Shown: positions 12,367 to 24,915 of the stretch, piece by piece
Layout of the letters: each line of letters opens with the position of its first letter
Position numbering within the stretch: position 1 is the first letter of the stretch
Assembly (NCBI GenBank): GCA_028826165.1
Contig: JAPDFW010000092.1
Span: 496,001 to 560,000 of the forward strand
DNA: 64,000 nucleotides
Origin: Anaeramoeba ignava
Lineage: Eukaryota; Metamonada; Anaeramoebidae
Direction of reading: 5' to 3'
Program-made: the position numbers and the translations under genes
The notes under the pieces: model-generated
Told to the model about the DNA's origin: nothing
The model's input: only the letters and a program-made list of their open reading frames with translations
The model's database searches: none

Positions 12367-15300
12367 TTAGATATTATTGTTTTGAATAAAACCTTCTTTT
12401 TTCAATTGATTTTCTGTTACTATTGATCTGATTGCTTCCTATTAAATTTAATATTTTATATTTAATATTTAATATTTTATATTTAATATTTAATATTTTA
12501 TATTTAATATTTAATATTTTATATATAATATTTTATATTTAATATTTTATATTTTATATTTAATATTTAATATTTAATATTTAATATTTTATATTTTATA
12601 TTTAATATTTAATATTTAAATTTAATATTTAATATTTAATATTTAATATTTAATATTTATTATTTAATATTTAATATTTTATATTTTATATTTAATATTC
12701 ATTATTTAATATTTAATATTTAATATTTTATATTTAATATTTTATATTAATATTTAATATTTAATATATAATATTTAATATTTAATATTTAATATTTTAT
12801 ATTTATTTTATATTTAATATTTAATATTTAATATTTTATATTTAATATTTAATATTTAATATTTTATATTTACAAAAACTGTTTTCATATTGTCTGTATC
12901 AATTGCACACGCAAAATGAACAAAAATATGTCTTTTTGGATTCGATCCAATATTCAAGAATTTTTGTTTAAAATATTCTTTTGCTGCAACAATATCATCT
13001 TCTCCATCAAAATCAGGGAAATAATTCTTTAATGGTATCTTTTTGATTTTATCTTCAAATAAATCAATTTTATTAAACATCAAAATAACATTTGTTCCTT
13101 TAAAGAATTCATTGTTAACCATCTTCTTAAATAATGATAAAGATTCATGCATTCGATTAACAGTTACATCCTCAAATAATTTTTGATCATATTCACTAAT
13201 TGCAACAACATAAATCAAAACTGAAACATTATCAAATTGATGAATCCATTTCCTTCTTTCTGAACGTTGTCCTCCAACATCAACAACTCTGTAATAAAAG
13301 TTTAATTTTGTTTTTGATTTTATTTTTAATTTTAATTTTATTTTTGATTTTAAATTTTGATTTTATTTTTATTTTTAATTTTGATTTTAAAAATTCACCT
13401 CCAATTAAATTTATCTACTTCAAAATTGATAACATTAACTCCTGTTGTTGGAATTCTACAATTTAAAATATCTTGATTTGAAGGAGAATAATCAGGATCT
13501 GCAATTTTCGCTGTATTATTAAGATAGCTTTAAAATTGATTTAAAATTGATTTAATTTTGATTTAAAATTGATTTAAAATTGATTTAAAATTGATTTAAA
13601 ATTGATTTAATTTTAAATTATAAATTTACTAAGCTGCAAAATCAGCTAATTGAAATTTTGATCTAAATTCAAATGCACTTTTAAGACTTGGATCACTCCA
13701 TAATTTTATTATTGATCTCTTTTAAATCTGGTGTTAAATTTTTCAGTTGATTTAAAATTCGATTTTTTTTGATTTAATTTTGATTTATATTTATATTTAT
13801 ATTTATATTTATATTTATATTTATATTTATATTTATATTTATATTTATATTTATATTTATAATATTTATATTTATATTTTATTTTGATTTTATTTTATAT
13901 TTTTTTTTCAAATATTTTTAATATTTTATTTATTTTATATTTATAAATTTATATTTATATTTATATTTATGTTTTAAAATTCATGTTTATATTTAATGTT
14001 TTGAAAGTATTTTATAAATTCAATTTATATTTATATTTTAAGATTTTGGATTTCACTTTATAATTTTATATTTATATTTATGAATCTGTTTATGTATTTG
14101 GTGTTAAATTTTTCAGTTACAGGATGTTTATGTTTATGTTTATTTTTATGTTTATTTTATGTTTTATATTTATATTTATATTTATATTTATATTTATATT
14201 TATATTTGTAATTTATTTTATATTTATATTTATATTTATATTTATATTTATATTTATATTTATGTTTATATTTATATTTATATTTATATTTATATTTATT
14301 TATATTTATATTTATGTTTTATATTTAGTATTTATGTTTTTATATTTATGTTTATTTATATGTTTTATTTATTTATATTTATTTTATGTTTATGTTTACA
14401 CTGCCATTTATATTTATATTTATATGTTTATATATTTATATTTATATTTTTATATTTTTTATTTATTTATATTTATATTTTATTTATATTTATATTTATA
14501 TTTTATTTATATTTATATTTATATTTATATTTATATTTATATTTTATTTTATATTTATATTTATATTTATATTTATATTTATATTTATATTTATATTTTA
14601 TTTATATTTATATTTATATTTATATTTATATTTTATATTTTATTTATATTTATATTTATATTTATATTCATATTTAAATATTTATATTTATATTTATATT
14701 TATATTCATCTTTAAATAATTATATTTATGTTTATATTTATATTTATGTTTATATTTATATTTATATTTATATTTATATTTTGATTCATATTTATATTTA
14801 TATTTATATTTATATTCATCTTTAAATAATTATATTTATATTTGTATTTATATTCGAATTTAAAATTACTTGATTTTCTTTAAGTAAATCAAGCTGTAAA
14901 TCATTTGCTGCTTTAATAAGAGTTAATATATAACCAATAACATTTGCTCGAATCGCTCTTTTATACTTTTGAATTTCTTTAGGAGAAATTCCACCTTGAT
15001 AAAGAATAGACATTTGTTTTAAAAGGGTTGTTTTTCCTGAATCTCCAGCACCTTTTTTTTAGTTTTAAATTTATTAATTTTTGTTTAAATTCATTAATTT
15101 TGTTAAATATAATTTTTTTTTTGTGGAATTTTTTTTTATTGAAAAAAAAATTTTTTTTGTTGAAATTTTTTTTTTAATTAAAATTAAAATTAAAATTAAA
15201 TTAAATTGGATTGTATTAAATTAAATTTAATAGTTATTTTTCTTTTATTAGTTTAAGTTGTAAATTAAGTTATTATTTGAACTTTTCAATTTTGATTTTT

Positions 15301-15889
15301 ATTTCAAATTTTTTTTTTTTTTTGATCGAATTATTTTTGATTGAATTTTTAAGTTAAATTTTTTAAATGGATTATGTAATTAGATTTTAAAATTAATTTT
15401 ATGTGTGTTTTTCTTTATCTTTTAATTCGTTATTTTTTATATTTTTTTTTATTATTTTTTTTTATAATAGATTATTATCATTATTTTTTATTTATATTTC
15501 TTTATTTTTTATATTAAATTAATTCTAAATTACAATTTATGAATTCAATTTATGTTTTTTTTTAATTTTATCTTTATTATTTTTTGATTGATTTTTTTAG
15601 TTTTCTTTTTCTTTTTAATTTTATTTAAAAAAGTCATTTTATTTTAATAATATTTTTTTTTTTTGATCTTAAATTAATAAAGTGATCAAAATTAAAAGAA
15701 AATTTCTATTTTATTTTATTATTAATTTTTTTTTATTGATAAAAACGAGATAAAATTCAAACCTAAAACTAAAATTTTTATTTCTTTTGATTGAGCATCT
15801 TCTTCTGTACGCATAAACTGTTCAATCTGTTTATTTCTTTGATTTTCTTTACTTTCTTTATTTTTCTTTTTAGATAATCGAATTCCCAT
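12367..15889 (-). CDS. Heterotrimeric G-protein alpha subunit
   Basis: Six exons: 15889-15763, 15051-14870, 13718-13630, 13527-13399, 13288-12874, 12438-12367, about 337 residues. Seen motifs: N-terminal MGIRLS (a myristoylation pattern), P-loop GAGDSGKTT (split by intron 1), switch [10 protein letters not shown], switch [18 protein letters not shown], and FACAIDTDN, the equivalent of TCAT. These are all the nucleotide-binding parts of an active G-alpha. The C-terminal tail ends in QNNNI with no cysteine at the pertussis-toxin position. The helical domain is short; an out-of-frame LTPDLK just before exon 3 suggests a lost stretch or a one-base indel. It sits just downstream of an RGS gene on the same strand, a plausible regulator. 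Confidence 0.92.
12439..12873 (-). repeat. Intron 5 of the G-alpha gene: TTTAATATTTTATAT array
   Basis: About 420 bases of TAATATTTAATATT / TTTTATAT units lie between the FACAIDTDN exon and the 23-codon last exon. C is almost absent on the + strand, so G is almost absent on the sense strand. Confidence 0.9.
13719..14869 (-). repeat. Intron 2 of the G-alpha gene: TTTATA array
   Basis: About 1.1 kb of TTTATATTTATATT hexamers with some TTTATG and TTCATA variants. A 19-base segment, GGTGTTAAATTTTTCAGTT, occurs next to exon 3 (about 13730) and again inside the array (about 14100), as if an exon-flanking piece was duplicated into the array. The long Tyr-Ile and Phe-Ile frames on the + strand are repeat artefacts. 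Confidence 0.88.
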
Positions 15890-16206
15890 TTTTTTAAAAA
15901 AAAAATAATTAAAAAAATGAAAAGAAAAAATGAAAAATATTTTTTGTTCTTTTTTTTTTCACTTTTTAAAAAATTGAGAATTTATTTTTAGAACCAATTT
16001 AAAATTTCAATTCAAATACAAATTAAAATTCCAATTAAATTTAAAATTAAAATTCAAATTAAAATTAAAATTAAATTAAAATTAAAATTAAATTTCAATT
16101 AAAATTCCAAATTAAAATTAAAATATAAATTAATTCCAAAATAAAATAAAAATAAAATAATCCAAATTTTAAAATAATTCAAATTAAAAAGTTTTATTAA
16201 ATTTGT
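15890..16206 (-). promoter_or_regulatory. Upstream region of the G-alpha gene
   Basis: This 317-base gap holds no gene that I can see. Next to the start codon it has AAAAAAATGAAAAG and AAAAAATGAAAAAT, the minus-strand form of the TTTTCATTTTT motif. The remainder is AAATTAAAATT-type filler just past the RGS gene stop codon. Confidence 0.4.
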
Positions 16207-19200
16207 TCATTTTTCATCTGTGTTTGAAATTGAAGTATATTTGTTATCAAAAACAATAAATGGTGTTGATGATCTTTTTAGATATTTAATAGAAAATGAA
16301 TTTGGATTATCTAATATTTTCTTTGCTTTTGCTGGTTTTAAAAAATCTGCAATCCAAAGTAACATTCTTGATTGAGTTGGTTTAAAATCTTTTTGATAAT
16401 CTCTGAAAACTCTTGGTAAAAGAACCTAAAAAATTTAAAATAAAAATAAAATTAAAATAAAAATCAAAATTAAAATTTAAATTAAAATTAAAATCAAAAT
16501 TTAAAATTAAAATTAAAATTAAAATTAAAATTATTTACTCTTTTTTTCTTAACATAAATCTTCACATTTTGATTCAGAAATAATGATGTTGAATGTGCTA
16601 ATTCTTGATAAAATGAATCTAAATAAAAAACTCTAAGAGGAACTTGATTAGAATCAAAATTAATAAGCAAGAAATGAATTCTTGGATCAAAAGAAGAAAG
16701 TGTATATTTTGAACGTTTATCATTTCCTTTAAAATATTTGTTTCCTAATCTTGATGGTTTATCTTTGTTTTCTCTAAGAACACCATTTCGGATATCATCC
16801 AAAGAATAAACACAATTATCAATAATATATTGTGAATTTTTATGAAATTTTTTAAGTTCTCCACGAGAAATTGAAATCCCTCTAATAATTATTGAGTGAA
16901 TTGCTAAAATATTATAAATATTCATAAAAAATGTGAACAACTGACTGTGGTTTAATCCTTTTAATTTAATCTATTTATATTTTTATATTTTTTAAATATT
17001 TAATTTTTAAATATTTAATTTTTTAAATATTTGATTTTTAAATATTTAATTTTTAAATATTTGATTTTTAAATATTTGATTTTTAAATATTTGATTTTTA
17101 AATATTTGATTTTTTAAATATTTGGTTTTTAAGTATTTGATTTTTTAAATATTTGATTTTTAAATATTTGATTTTTTAAATATTTGATTTTTAAATATTT
17201 GATTTTTAAATATTTGATTTTTAAATATTTAATTTTTTAAAAATTTAATTTTTAAATATTTAATTTTTTTTTTGGAAATTTACTTTCTGTAATTTTGTTG
17301 TTTGTTGAACAAATCTACGAAATGGAATTGAACGAGATATTAATTGACAATTGATATCAGAAGTTGTGAATGAAAAATGTGAATTAAGTAAATCAATTAG
17401 GATTTCAAGAAGCTTTTTGAGATAATTGAACAGGATTTGAACGTTTTTCTGATTGAGTCGATGAATAATTTAAAATGGAAGTATTTGAATAATTTGAAAC
17501 CAACGAAGCCTAAATAGATTTAAAATTAAAATTAAAATTAAAATTTGAATTAAAATTAAAATTAAAATTTGAATTAAAATTTGAATTAAAATTAAAATTA
17601 AAATTTGAAATTTTAACTGTTTTAATAGAAGAAAAAATATTATAAGTTCCTCCAGCTGATAATTTTTCAATCAATTCCTTGTAAAGCGGTGATTGTTTAA
17701 ATGGTTCAAATGAATTATGTTCCATTAAAGTAAAAATTATATTTTGAGCCTGAATTTTTTTTTAAAAAATCAATTAATTTTAAGTTAAAAATATTTTTTC
17801 TTTTTTGGAAAATAAAATATTTTGTCATAATAACAAGTACTTTATCAAACATATTCAAATTAAATTCTTGTCTTTCAACCATTTCTATAATTTCCATCCT
17901 ACTTCTAAAATCAATATTGATTTCAAATATTGCTTCTGTTTTGACATATTTTTCAAATATTGCATTTGCTGTGCGTGAAATTGCTTTTGGATTTTTGAGG
18001 TTTTTAAAATCATTCACATCAAGATAGAACATGATGTTTTCTTGAGTCAATTGTTGGCATAAAAACTCTTTGAAATAATCAATTGCTTGAGGTAATTTAA
18101 ATATTTCTTCTATTGTTTCTATTTCAGATTTCTATATAATAAAATAAAAAGGGAATTAATTTATATTTTTAATAATTTTTTTTGATTTTTTTAAATTGTA
18201 TAAACATTTAGTTGTTTTTCTATTAAATTGATGGTTATTCCTGATATTTGTTGTTGTTCTTTTTGTTCTTTTTCTATATTTTGATTTAAATTTAAATTGT
18301 CTTGATTTGAATTGGAATGTGAATGTGAATTTGAATGTTGATTTTCTTGGTTTGAATTTTGAATTTGTTCTTCTTGAGTATTTTTAATTTCATTTTCAAT
18401 TTGAGATTGATCTGAATTTGTTTTTGTTGAATCTAATTCATGTAGAAATGCCATTCTAAGATCTTCATCTTCTTGATTTCTAAATTGGTTTGATTTTAAA
18501 TTTGTTGATGTACTATGACTACTATATTTTCTATGTTTTCTTGGTCCATCAAGAAGACTAGGATCGAAATCCTATAAATTTATTTATAATTTTATTTATA
18601 ATTTTGTTTATAATTTTATTTATAAATTTTATTTATAATTTTGTTTATAATTTTGTTTATAATTTTATTTATAATTTTATTTATAATTTTATTTATAAAT
18701 TTGTTTATAATTTTATTTATAATTTTATTTATAATTTTATTTATAATTTTATTTATAATTTTATTTATAATTTTATTTATAATTTTATTTATAATTTTAT
18801 TTATAATTTTATTTATAATTTTATTTATAATTTTATTTATAATTTTATTTATAATTTTTTATTTATAATTTTATTTATAATTTTATTTATAATTTTATTT
18901 ATAATTTTATTTATAATTTTATTTATAATTTTATTTATAATTTTATTTATAATTTTTATTTATAATTTTATTTTATAATTTTATTTATAATTTTATTTAT
19001 AATTTTATTTATAATTTAATTTATAATTTTGTTTATAATTTTGTTTATAATTTTATTTATAATTTTGTTTATAATTTTATTTATAATTTTATTTTATAAT
19101 TTTGTTTATAATTTTGTTTATAATTTTATTTATAATTTTATTTATAAATTTATTTATTTTATAATTTTGTTTATAATTTTTTTATTTTATTTATAATTTT

Positions 19201-21688
19201 ATTTATAATTTTGTTTTATAATTTTTTTTATAATTTTGTTTATAATTTTGTTTTATAATTTTGTTTTATAATTTTATTTATAATTTTGTTTTATAATTTT
19301 ATTTATATTTTTATTTATAAATTTTATTTTATAATTTTATTTATAATTTTTTTAAATTTTATAATTTTATTTATAATTTTATTTATAAATTTATTTATAA
19401 TTTTATTTATAATTTTATTTATAATTTTATTTATAATTTTATTTATATTTTTATTTATAATTTTATTTATAATTTAATTTATAATTTTATTTATAATTTT
19501 ATTTATAATTTTATTTTATAATTTTATTTATAATTTTATTTATAAATTTTATTTTATAATTTTATTTTATAATTTTTATTTATAATTTTGTTTATATTTT
19601 TTTTTTTATTTTTTTTTATAATTTTATTTATAAATTTTATTTATAATTTTATTTATAATTTTGTTTATAATTTTATTTATAATTTTGTTTATAATTTTAT
19701 TTATAATTTTATTTATAATTTTTATTTATAAATTTGTTTATAATTTTATTTATAATTTAATTTTTTTTATTTTTATTTATATTTTATTTTATATTTTTAT
19801 TTATAATTTTATTTATAATTTTATTTATAATTTTATTTTAATTTTAATTTATAATTTTATTTATAATTTTATTTTATAATTTTGTTTTATAATTTTGTTT
19901 TATAAATTTGTTTATTTTTATTTATAATTTTATTTATAATTTTATTTATAATTTTATTTTTAATTTAATTTTTAAATTTATTTATAATTTTATTTATAAT
20001 TTTATTTATAATTTTAATTTATAAATTTTATTTATAAATTTAATTTATAATTTTATTTATAATTTTATTTATAATTTAATTTATAATTTTATTTATAATT
20101 TTATTTATAATTTTATTTATAATTTTTATTTATAATTTTATTTATAATTTTTATTTATAATTTTATTTATAATTTTATTTTATAATTTTAATTTATTTTT
20201 ATTTTATAATTTTATTTATAATTTTATTTTATAATTTTATTTATAATTTTGTTTATAATTTTTATAATTTTATTTATAATTTTGTTTATAATTCAATTTT
20301 AATTTTATTTATAATTTTATTTATAATTTTATTTATAATTTTATTTATAATTTGTTTATATTTTGTTTATAATTTTATTTATAATTTTATTTTTTTATAA
20401 TTTATTTATAAATTTATTTATAAATTTATTTATAATTTTATTTATAATTTTGTTTTATAATTTAATTTATAATTTTATTTTTAATTTTATTTTTAATTTT
20501 GTTTATAATTTTGTTTATAAATTTGTTTATAAATTTATTTTTAAAATTTGTTTATAATTTTATTTTAAAATTATTTATAATTTTATTTATAATTTTATTT
20601 ATAATTTTATTTTTAAAATTGTTTATAATTTTATTTATATTTTGTTTATAATTTTATTTATAAATTTATTTATAAATTTGTTTATAATTTTATTTATAAT
20701 TATTTTTAAATTTGTTTATAAATTTGTTTATAATTTTGTTTACAAATTTGTTTATAAATTTATTTTTAAATTTTGAAATTTTGAAATTGTTTAGAAAACT
20801 TACTTCAGGATCCGAAAAATCAGATAAATCATTCTCTGTAACTGTATAAAGACTCTCAGAACGCTCATCAGTCATTGAAATATCAGTTGCCAACAACAAT
20901 TTAATCTCCTCAATTTCTTTACGCAATTTATTGTTTAAATGAATATGCTTTTTAAGCTCCATTAACTTCTTTTCAAATTGTTCTCCACGATTTAAAGATT
21001 CCTTTTCTTGCAATAATTTATGCTTATTAGTAGTAAGTTTTGTATGTTCCTCTTCACAAGTCTCAATTTCATTCTTCAAACCTTCAAGCTCTTGATCTTT
21101 GGGATCTTTTGAAATTTCTTGACCTTTTAAATCTTCATTCATTTTTAGAATTTCTTGGATTTGATTGTCAATATCTTGAATTTGATTTCTTAATTGATTA
21201 TTGAAATTTATTTTTTCTTTCAACACTTTTTTTTCTTCATCCAGTTTTTGCTGAAGATTTTCCTTCAAATCTTGTTTGACTAGCTTTATCTTTTCAGTCT
21301 CTAATTTGGAAATTTTTTTTTCAAGTCGCTCAATTTTATCACAATTATTTTGAATTTTTTGTTCAATTGTTTCTTGATTTATATTTGATTCCATTTTATT
21401 TCTTATATTGATATTGCTTTCATTATTGCTATTATTATTGCTTTTTTTTTCTTCACTTTTTTCTTGATATTGTTTGTCTAGTTCCGTTATTTGTGATTGA
21501 ATTTGTGTTAATTCTCCTCTTAATTTGTTATTTTCTGATATTTTTTCTTTTAACATTTCTTGTGCTTTTTCAATTTTTTTTTCTAAGTTCTTTTTCTTCT
21601 CAATTGATTTCATATCCCGAATTTCTTGTTGTAATTTTTCTTGTTTTTCTTTTAAACGAGTAATTTCTTTATGAATTGGTGTAGTCAT
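16207..21688 (-). CDS. Coiled-coil protein with RGS domain and DUF547 domain
   Basis: Exons: 21688-20804, 18571-18206, 18131-17841, 17749-17618, 17509-17284, 16970-16539, 16425-16207, about 849 residues. Residues 1-290 are heptad-rich coiled coil. An RGS domain lies near 420-550, with YFKEFLCQQLTQENIMFYLD, EINIDFRSR and an F-rich last helix. A DUF547 domain lies near 585-845, with FFMNIYNILAIHSII, VYSLDDIRNGVLREN and FDPRIHFLLI. RGS domains speed GTP hydrolysis by G-alpha; DUF547 has no settled function that I can name. Exon 5 needs one base fewer in the T5 run at 17413-17417 (+ strand) to pass from its Ser/Asn linker into the helix LLEILIDLLNSHFSF. Its target may be the neighbouring G-alpha. 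Confidence 0.8.
16973..17283 (-). repeat. Intron 5 of the RGS-DUF547 gene: AAATATTTGATTTTT array
   Basis: About 15-base units of TTTTTAAATATTTGA fill the intron. There is no C on the + strand in the array, so the sense strand lacks G. Confidence 0.88.
18572..20803 (-). repeat. Intron 1 of the RGS-DUF547 gene: TTTATAATTTTA array
   Basis: 2.2 kb of a 12-base unit (TTTATAATTTTA, with TTTGTTTATAATT variants), perfect for long stretches near 18660-18950. Only a couple of C bases occur on the + strand. The YNFIYNF and ILFIILFI frames are artefacts. This is the longest intron in the window. Confidence 0.92.
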
Positions 21689-21969
21689 TTTTAAATAGAA
21701 ATAAAAAAAAAGAAAAAAAAAATGAAATTAAAAAATTAAAAAATTAAAAACAAAAAAACAAAAAAATTAAACAAAAAATAAACAATAAAATTCTCAAAAG
21801 ATCATTTTAAAATTTTTTTAATGTAAAAAAAAAAATAAAAGAAAATATTAACGTAAAAAAAAAAAAATATTTGTTTGCTTTTTGTTTGTTCAACTTCTTT
21901 GAATTTTTGGATTTGATTTAAAAAAGGATTTTAAAATGAAAAAATTCCAAAAAATAAAATTGAATAAAA

Positions 21970-23860
21970 TTAATTGTTGGATTTTTCTCTTTTATATTCA
22001 ACAAATTCATCAATTAAAACAGGCCAAGCTGCTGTTTCATCATAATCTTCTAAATTAGGTTTAACAGTTTTAGAAAAATCATAAAGTAATTCCCATGTAT
22101 CAAAAGTAATTGGAGATTGTCCTTTTTTCTCATTCTTTAAAAAGTTTAAAAAAAAGAAAAGGATTAAAAATTCATTTTAAAAAATTTTTTTTCATTTTAA
22201 ATTTTTACTTCCAAAAAATCTATCCAATCATTTAATAAAGTAAATTTATCTTTCATTAATAATTTCCATAATATAATTGCAATTTCAGATCCTATTTTAA
22301 TTTTAATTTTAATTTTAATTTTAATTTTAATTTTAATTTTAATTTTAATTTTAATTTTAATTTTAATTTTAATTTTAATTTTAATTTTAATTTTAATTTT
22401 AATTTTAATTTTAATTTTAATTTTAATTTTAATTTTAATTTTAATTTTGGATTTCTTAACTAATTGTTTTATGATCAGGACTATCTTTAGAGAAATGAAA
22501 AACGAATTTATAAAAATTAAGAAATTCAGATTCTACTTTGATTTTTCTTTGAAATTCTGGAATTTGTGCTTTCATTCTTTCAATTGTATCACATCTAAAA
22601 TAAATAAAAACAAATTAAAATTTTATTTTAAATTTTATTTTAAATTAAAATTTACTGATATTTCCACCATCCATTAACAAATTCTTCATGAGAATATTCT
22701 CCCATAATTTTTGAATTTAAAAAATAAGAAACAATTAAAGATAAAACATCCATTGGATCTATATCCATATCTTGTAAATATTGTTCAACACCTGCCATTA
22801 AAATTCTATTTGTTGCCTTATCTATATTATAATTTTAATTTATAAATGAATTTTAATTTATAAATGAATTTTAATTTATATTTTAATTTTAATTTAAATA
22901 ACTTTAATTTATAAATGAATTTTAATTTTAATTTCAATTTATAAATAATTATAATTTTAATGAATTTTAATTTATAAATGAATTTTAATTTATAAATGAA
23001 TTTTAATTTTAATTTATAAATGAATTTTAATTTATAAATGAATTTTAATTTTTAATATTTTAATTTTAAATGAATTTTTAATTTTAATTTTTAATTTTAA
23101 TTTTAATTTTAATTTTAATTTTAATTTTAATTTTAATTTTTAATTATAATTTTAATTTTGATTTTAATTTTAATTTTAATTTTAATTTTAATTTTAATTT
23201 TAATTTTAATTTATAAATGAATTTTAATTTATAAATGAATTTGAATTTATAAATGAATTTTAATTTATATTTTAATTTTAATTTTTTAATTTTAATTTAT
23301 AAATGAATTTTAATTTATAAATGAATTTTAATTTATAAATGAATTATAATTTTAATTTGGAATTAAAATGGGAATTAAAATTTTATTTACCTTTATATTG
23401 ACCAAATAATTTTTCAAGAGTTTGAAAGGATGGAGGTGATTGTTTTTTAGGTTTTTTTTCTGGTTCTTTAGGTTTTTGTTTTGTTTCATCTTGATCTATT
23501 GGTTTTTCTTCTGCTAAAGGAATTTCTTGAGTTGTCATACTTTCAAAATAAGAATCTAATGAATGTTCAAGATCCCAATTATTATTTCTTAACATTGTAA
23601 TTGCTTGATTTACACTAAAAATGTTTAATTATAGATAATTAAAAATTTAAATAAATTTAAAATTTAGATTGATTTTTTTTTTGTTATTTTAAAATTTTGA
23701 AATCTTTAAAACAAACCTAACACTTGCTAAAATAATAAATTGTCTCACTTGATCCCTTTGTTTTTGATCCAATTCATTCTAAAATTACAAAATAATTTTT
23801 AAATTAAATTAAATTAAATGAGAATAAAAGAAAAAAAAAAATAAAATAAAATCAAACCAT
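21970..23860 (-). CDS. DCUN1D: DCN1-like protein (cullin neddylation E3)
   Basis: Seven exons: 23860-23858, 23778-23717, 23614-23391, 22821-22656, 22594-22461, 22291-22209, 22134-21970, 278 residues against about 260 in animal DCUN1D1. The N-terminus has a UBA-like fold (ELDQKQRDQVRQFI; NNNWDLEHSLDSYF, residues 1-50). A Lys/Pro linker follows, then the PONY/cullin-binding domain with CDTIERMKAQIPEF, FYKFVFHFSKD, DTWELLYDFSK and the signature AAWPVLIDEFVEY. In the family it binds the cullin WHB domain and the NEDD8 E2 to promote neddylation. The first coding exon is only the ATG, followed at once by GTTTG of intron 1. The gene is separated by about 280 bases from the RGS gene upstream of it on the map. 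Confidence 0.88.
22294..22460 (-). repeat. Intron 5 of the DCN1-like gene: perfect TTTTAA hexamer array
   Basis: About 150 bases of uninterrupted TTTTAA on the + strand make up most of this intron. It is the cleanest microsatellite in the window apart from 61300-61580. Confidence 0.93.
22822..23390 (-). repeat. Intron 3 of the DCN1-like gene: TTTATAAATGAATTTTAA array
   Basis: The unit AATTTATAAATGAATTTT is shared with intron 3 of the gene at 7.2-10.7 kb, interleaved here with TTTTAA runs. C is nearly absent on the + strand. Confidence 0.9.
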
Positions 23861-24075
23861 TTTATTAAATTTAAAAAAGAAATTAAAAGTAAATTAAAAG
23901 TAAATTTAAAATTAAAATAAAAAGAAAAAAATGAAAATTTTTTTTTTGTTTTTTTTTAAATAAAATTTAATTCGAAAAAAATAAAAAGAGAAAAAAAATA
24001 AAAAAAAGAGAAAAAGAATAAGAAAAAGAGTAAGAAAAAGAGTGAGAGTAAAAAATTTTAGAATAATTTTTTTAG

Positions 24076-24815
24076 CTTGGATTTGGTATTTAGCTAATGA
24101 TTTCCAATTTTTTGTTATTACTCCAATTTTCATTTTTCTTTTTATTTGGAAAAAAATATTTGGATGGATTTCAATTTTTATAATGATTTGTTTGGGTTGT
24201 GGAATGAATTTTTGGTTAACTCATAAATATAACATTAATTTTTATGTTTTGGATCCTTCATACAATGATTATATGAATCATATTTATGTTAAACCTTATA
24301 CAAGAGTATTACCTTATATTATTGGAATTGGATGTGCAATGATTTTAATTTCATTTTATGAAAAAAGAAAACAAAATCAAATTAATCAAAATTTAGATGA
24401 AAAAGATCGTTTAATTAATACAAAAGTTTATCTTAAAAAATCAAATTTAAAAACAATTTTATTTGGATATTTGATATTTATTATAATTTTTGTTATGTTG
24501 GTTATTGTTATTTTACTTCCATATAATAATTATAAAAATGAAGGAAAAAATTGGAATATTAATGGAAATGCAGCTTATATTGGATTATCTAAATTATTTT
24601 GGGGAATTGGAATAGGAGGAATTGTTATCATTTTCTATAATTATACAAATATTTTCCCATTAATTAGAAAATTTTTATCATTAGAATTATGGACACCATT
24701 TGCTAGATTAACTTATAATGCTTATTTAATGCATCCTATTATTATGCATTTAGTGAATTCAAGTACAAGAATTTTATTTAATTACAATGCAGTTCCAATT
24801 TCTTTTTTAAATTAA
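24076..24815 (+). pseudogene. Exon 4 fragment of an NRF-type acyltransferase gene
   Basis: This is nearly identical to exon 4 of the next gene (27588 onward), from the splice acceptor at 24074-24075 to about 24799, where it breaks off inside AVPI and soon meets a stop. Exons 1-3 and the last 65 or so codons are missing, and no upstream ATG exon is visible between it and the DCN1-like gene. It carries the loop FYVLDPSYND like copy B but EKDRLIN like copy C, so it is a mosaic of the two. It is probably a relic of unequal exchange at the edge of the tandem cluster, unlikely to make a protein. Confidence 0.8.
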
Positions 24816-24915
24816 TTTATTTATTTCAAATTAATTGAGAATTTTATTTTTTATTTTTATTTTAAAAAATTTTTTTTTCATTTCTTTCTTAATTCTTTTA
24901 AAGAAAAAAATTTAA

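Noticed and set aside
14124-14825. Tyr-Ile/Phe-Ile rich frames
   Set aside because: They lie inside the TTTATA array of a G-alpha intron on the opposite strand.
18604-20557. YNFIYNF and ILFIILFI frames
   Set aside because: By-products of the 12-base array in RGS intron 1.
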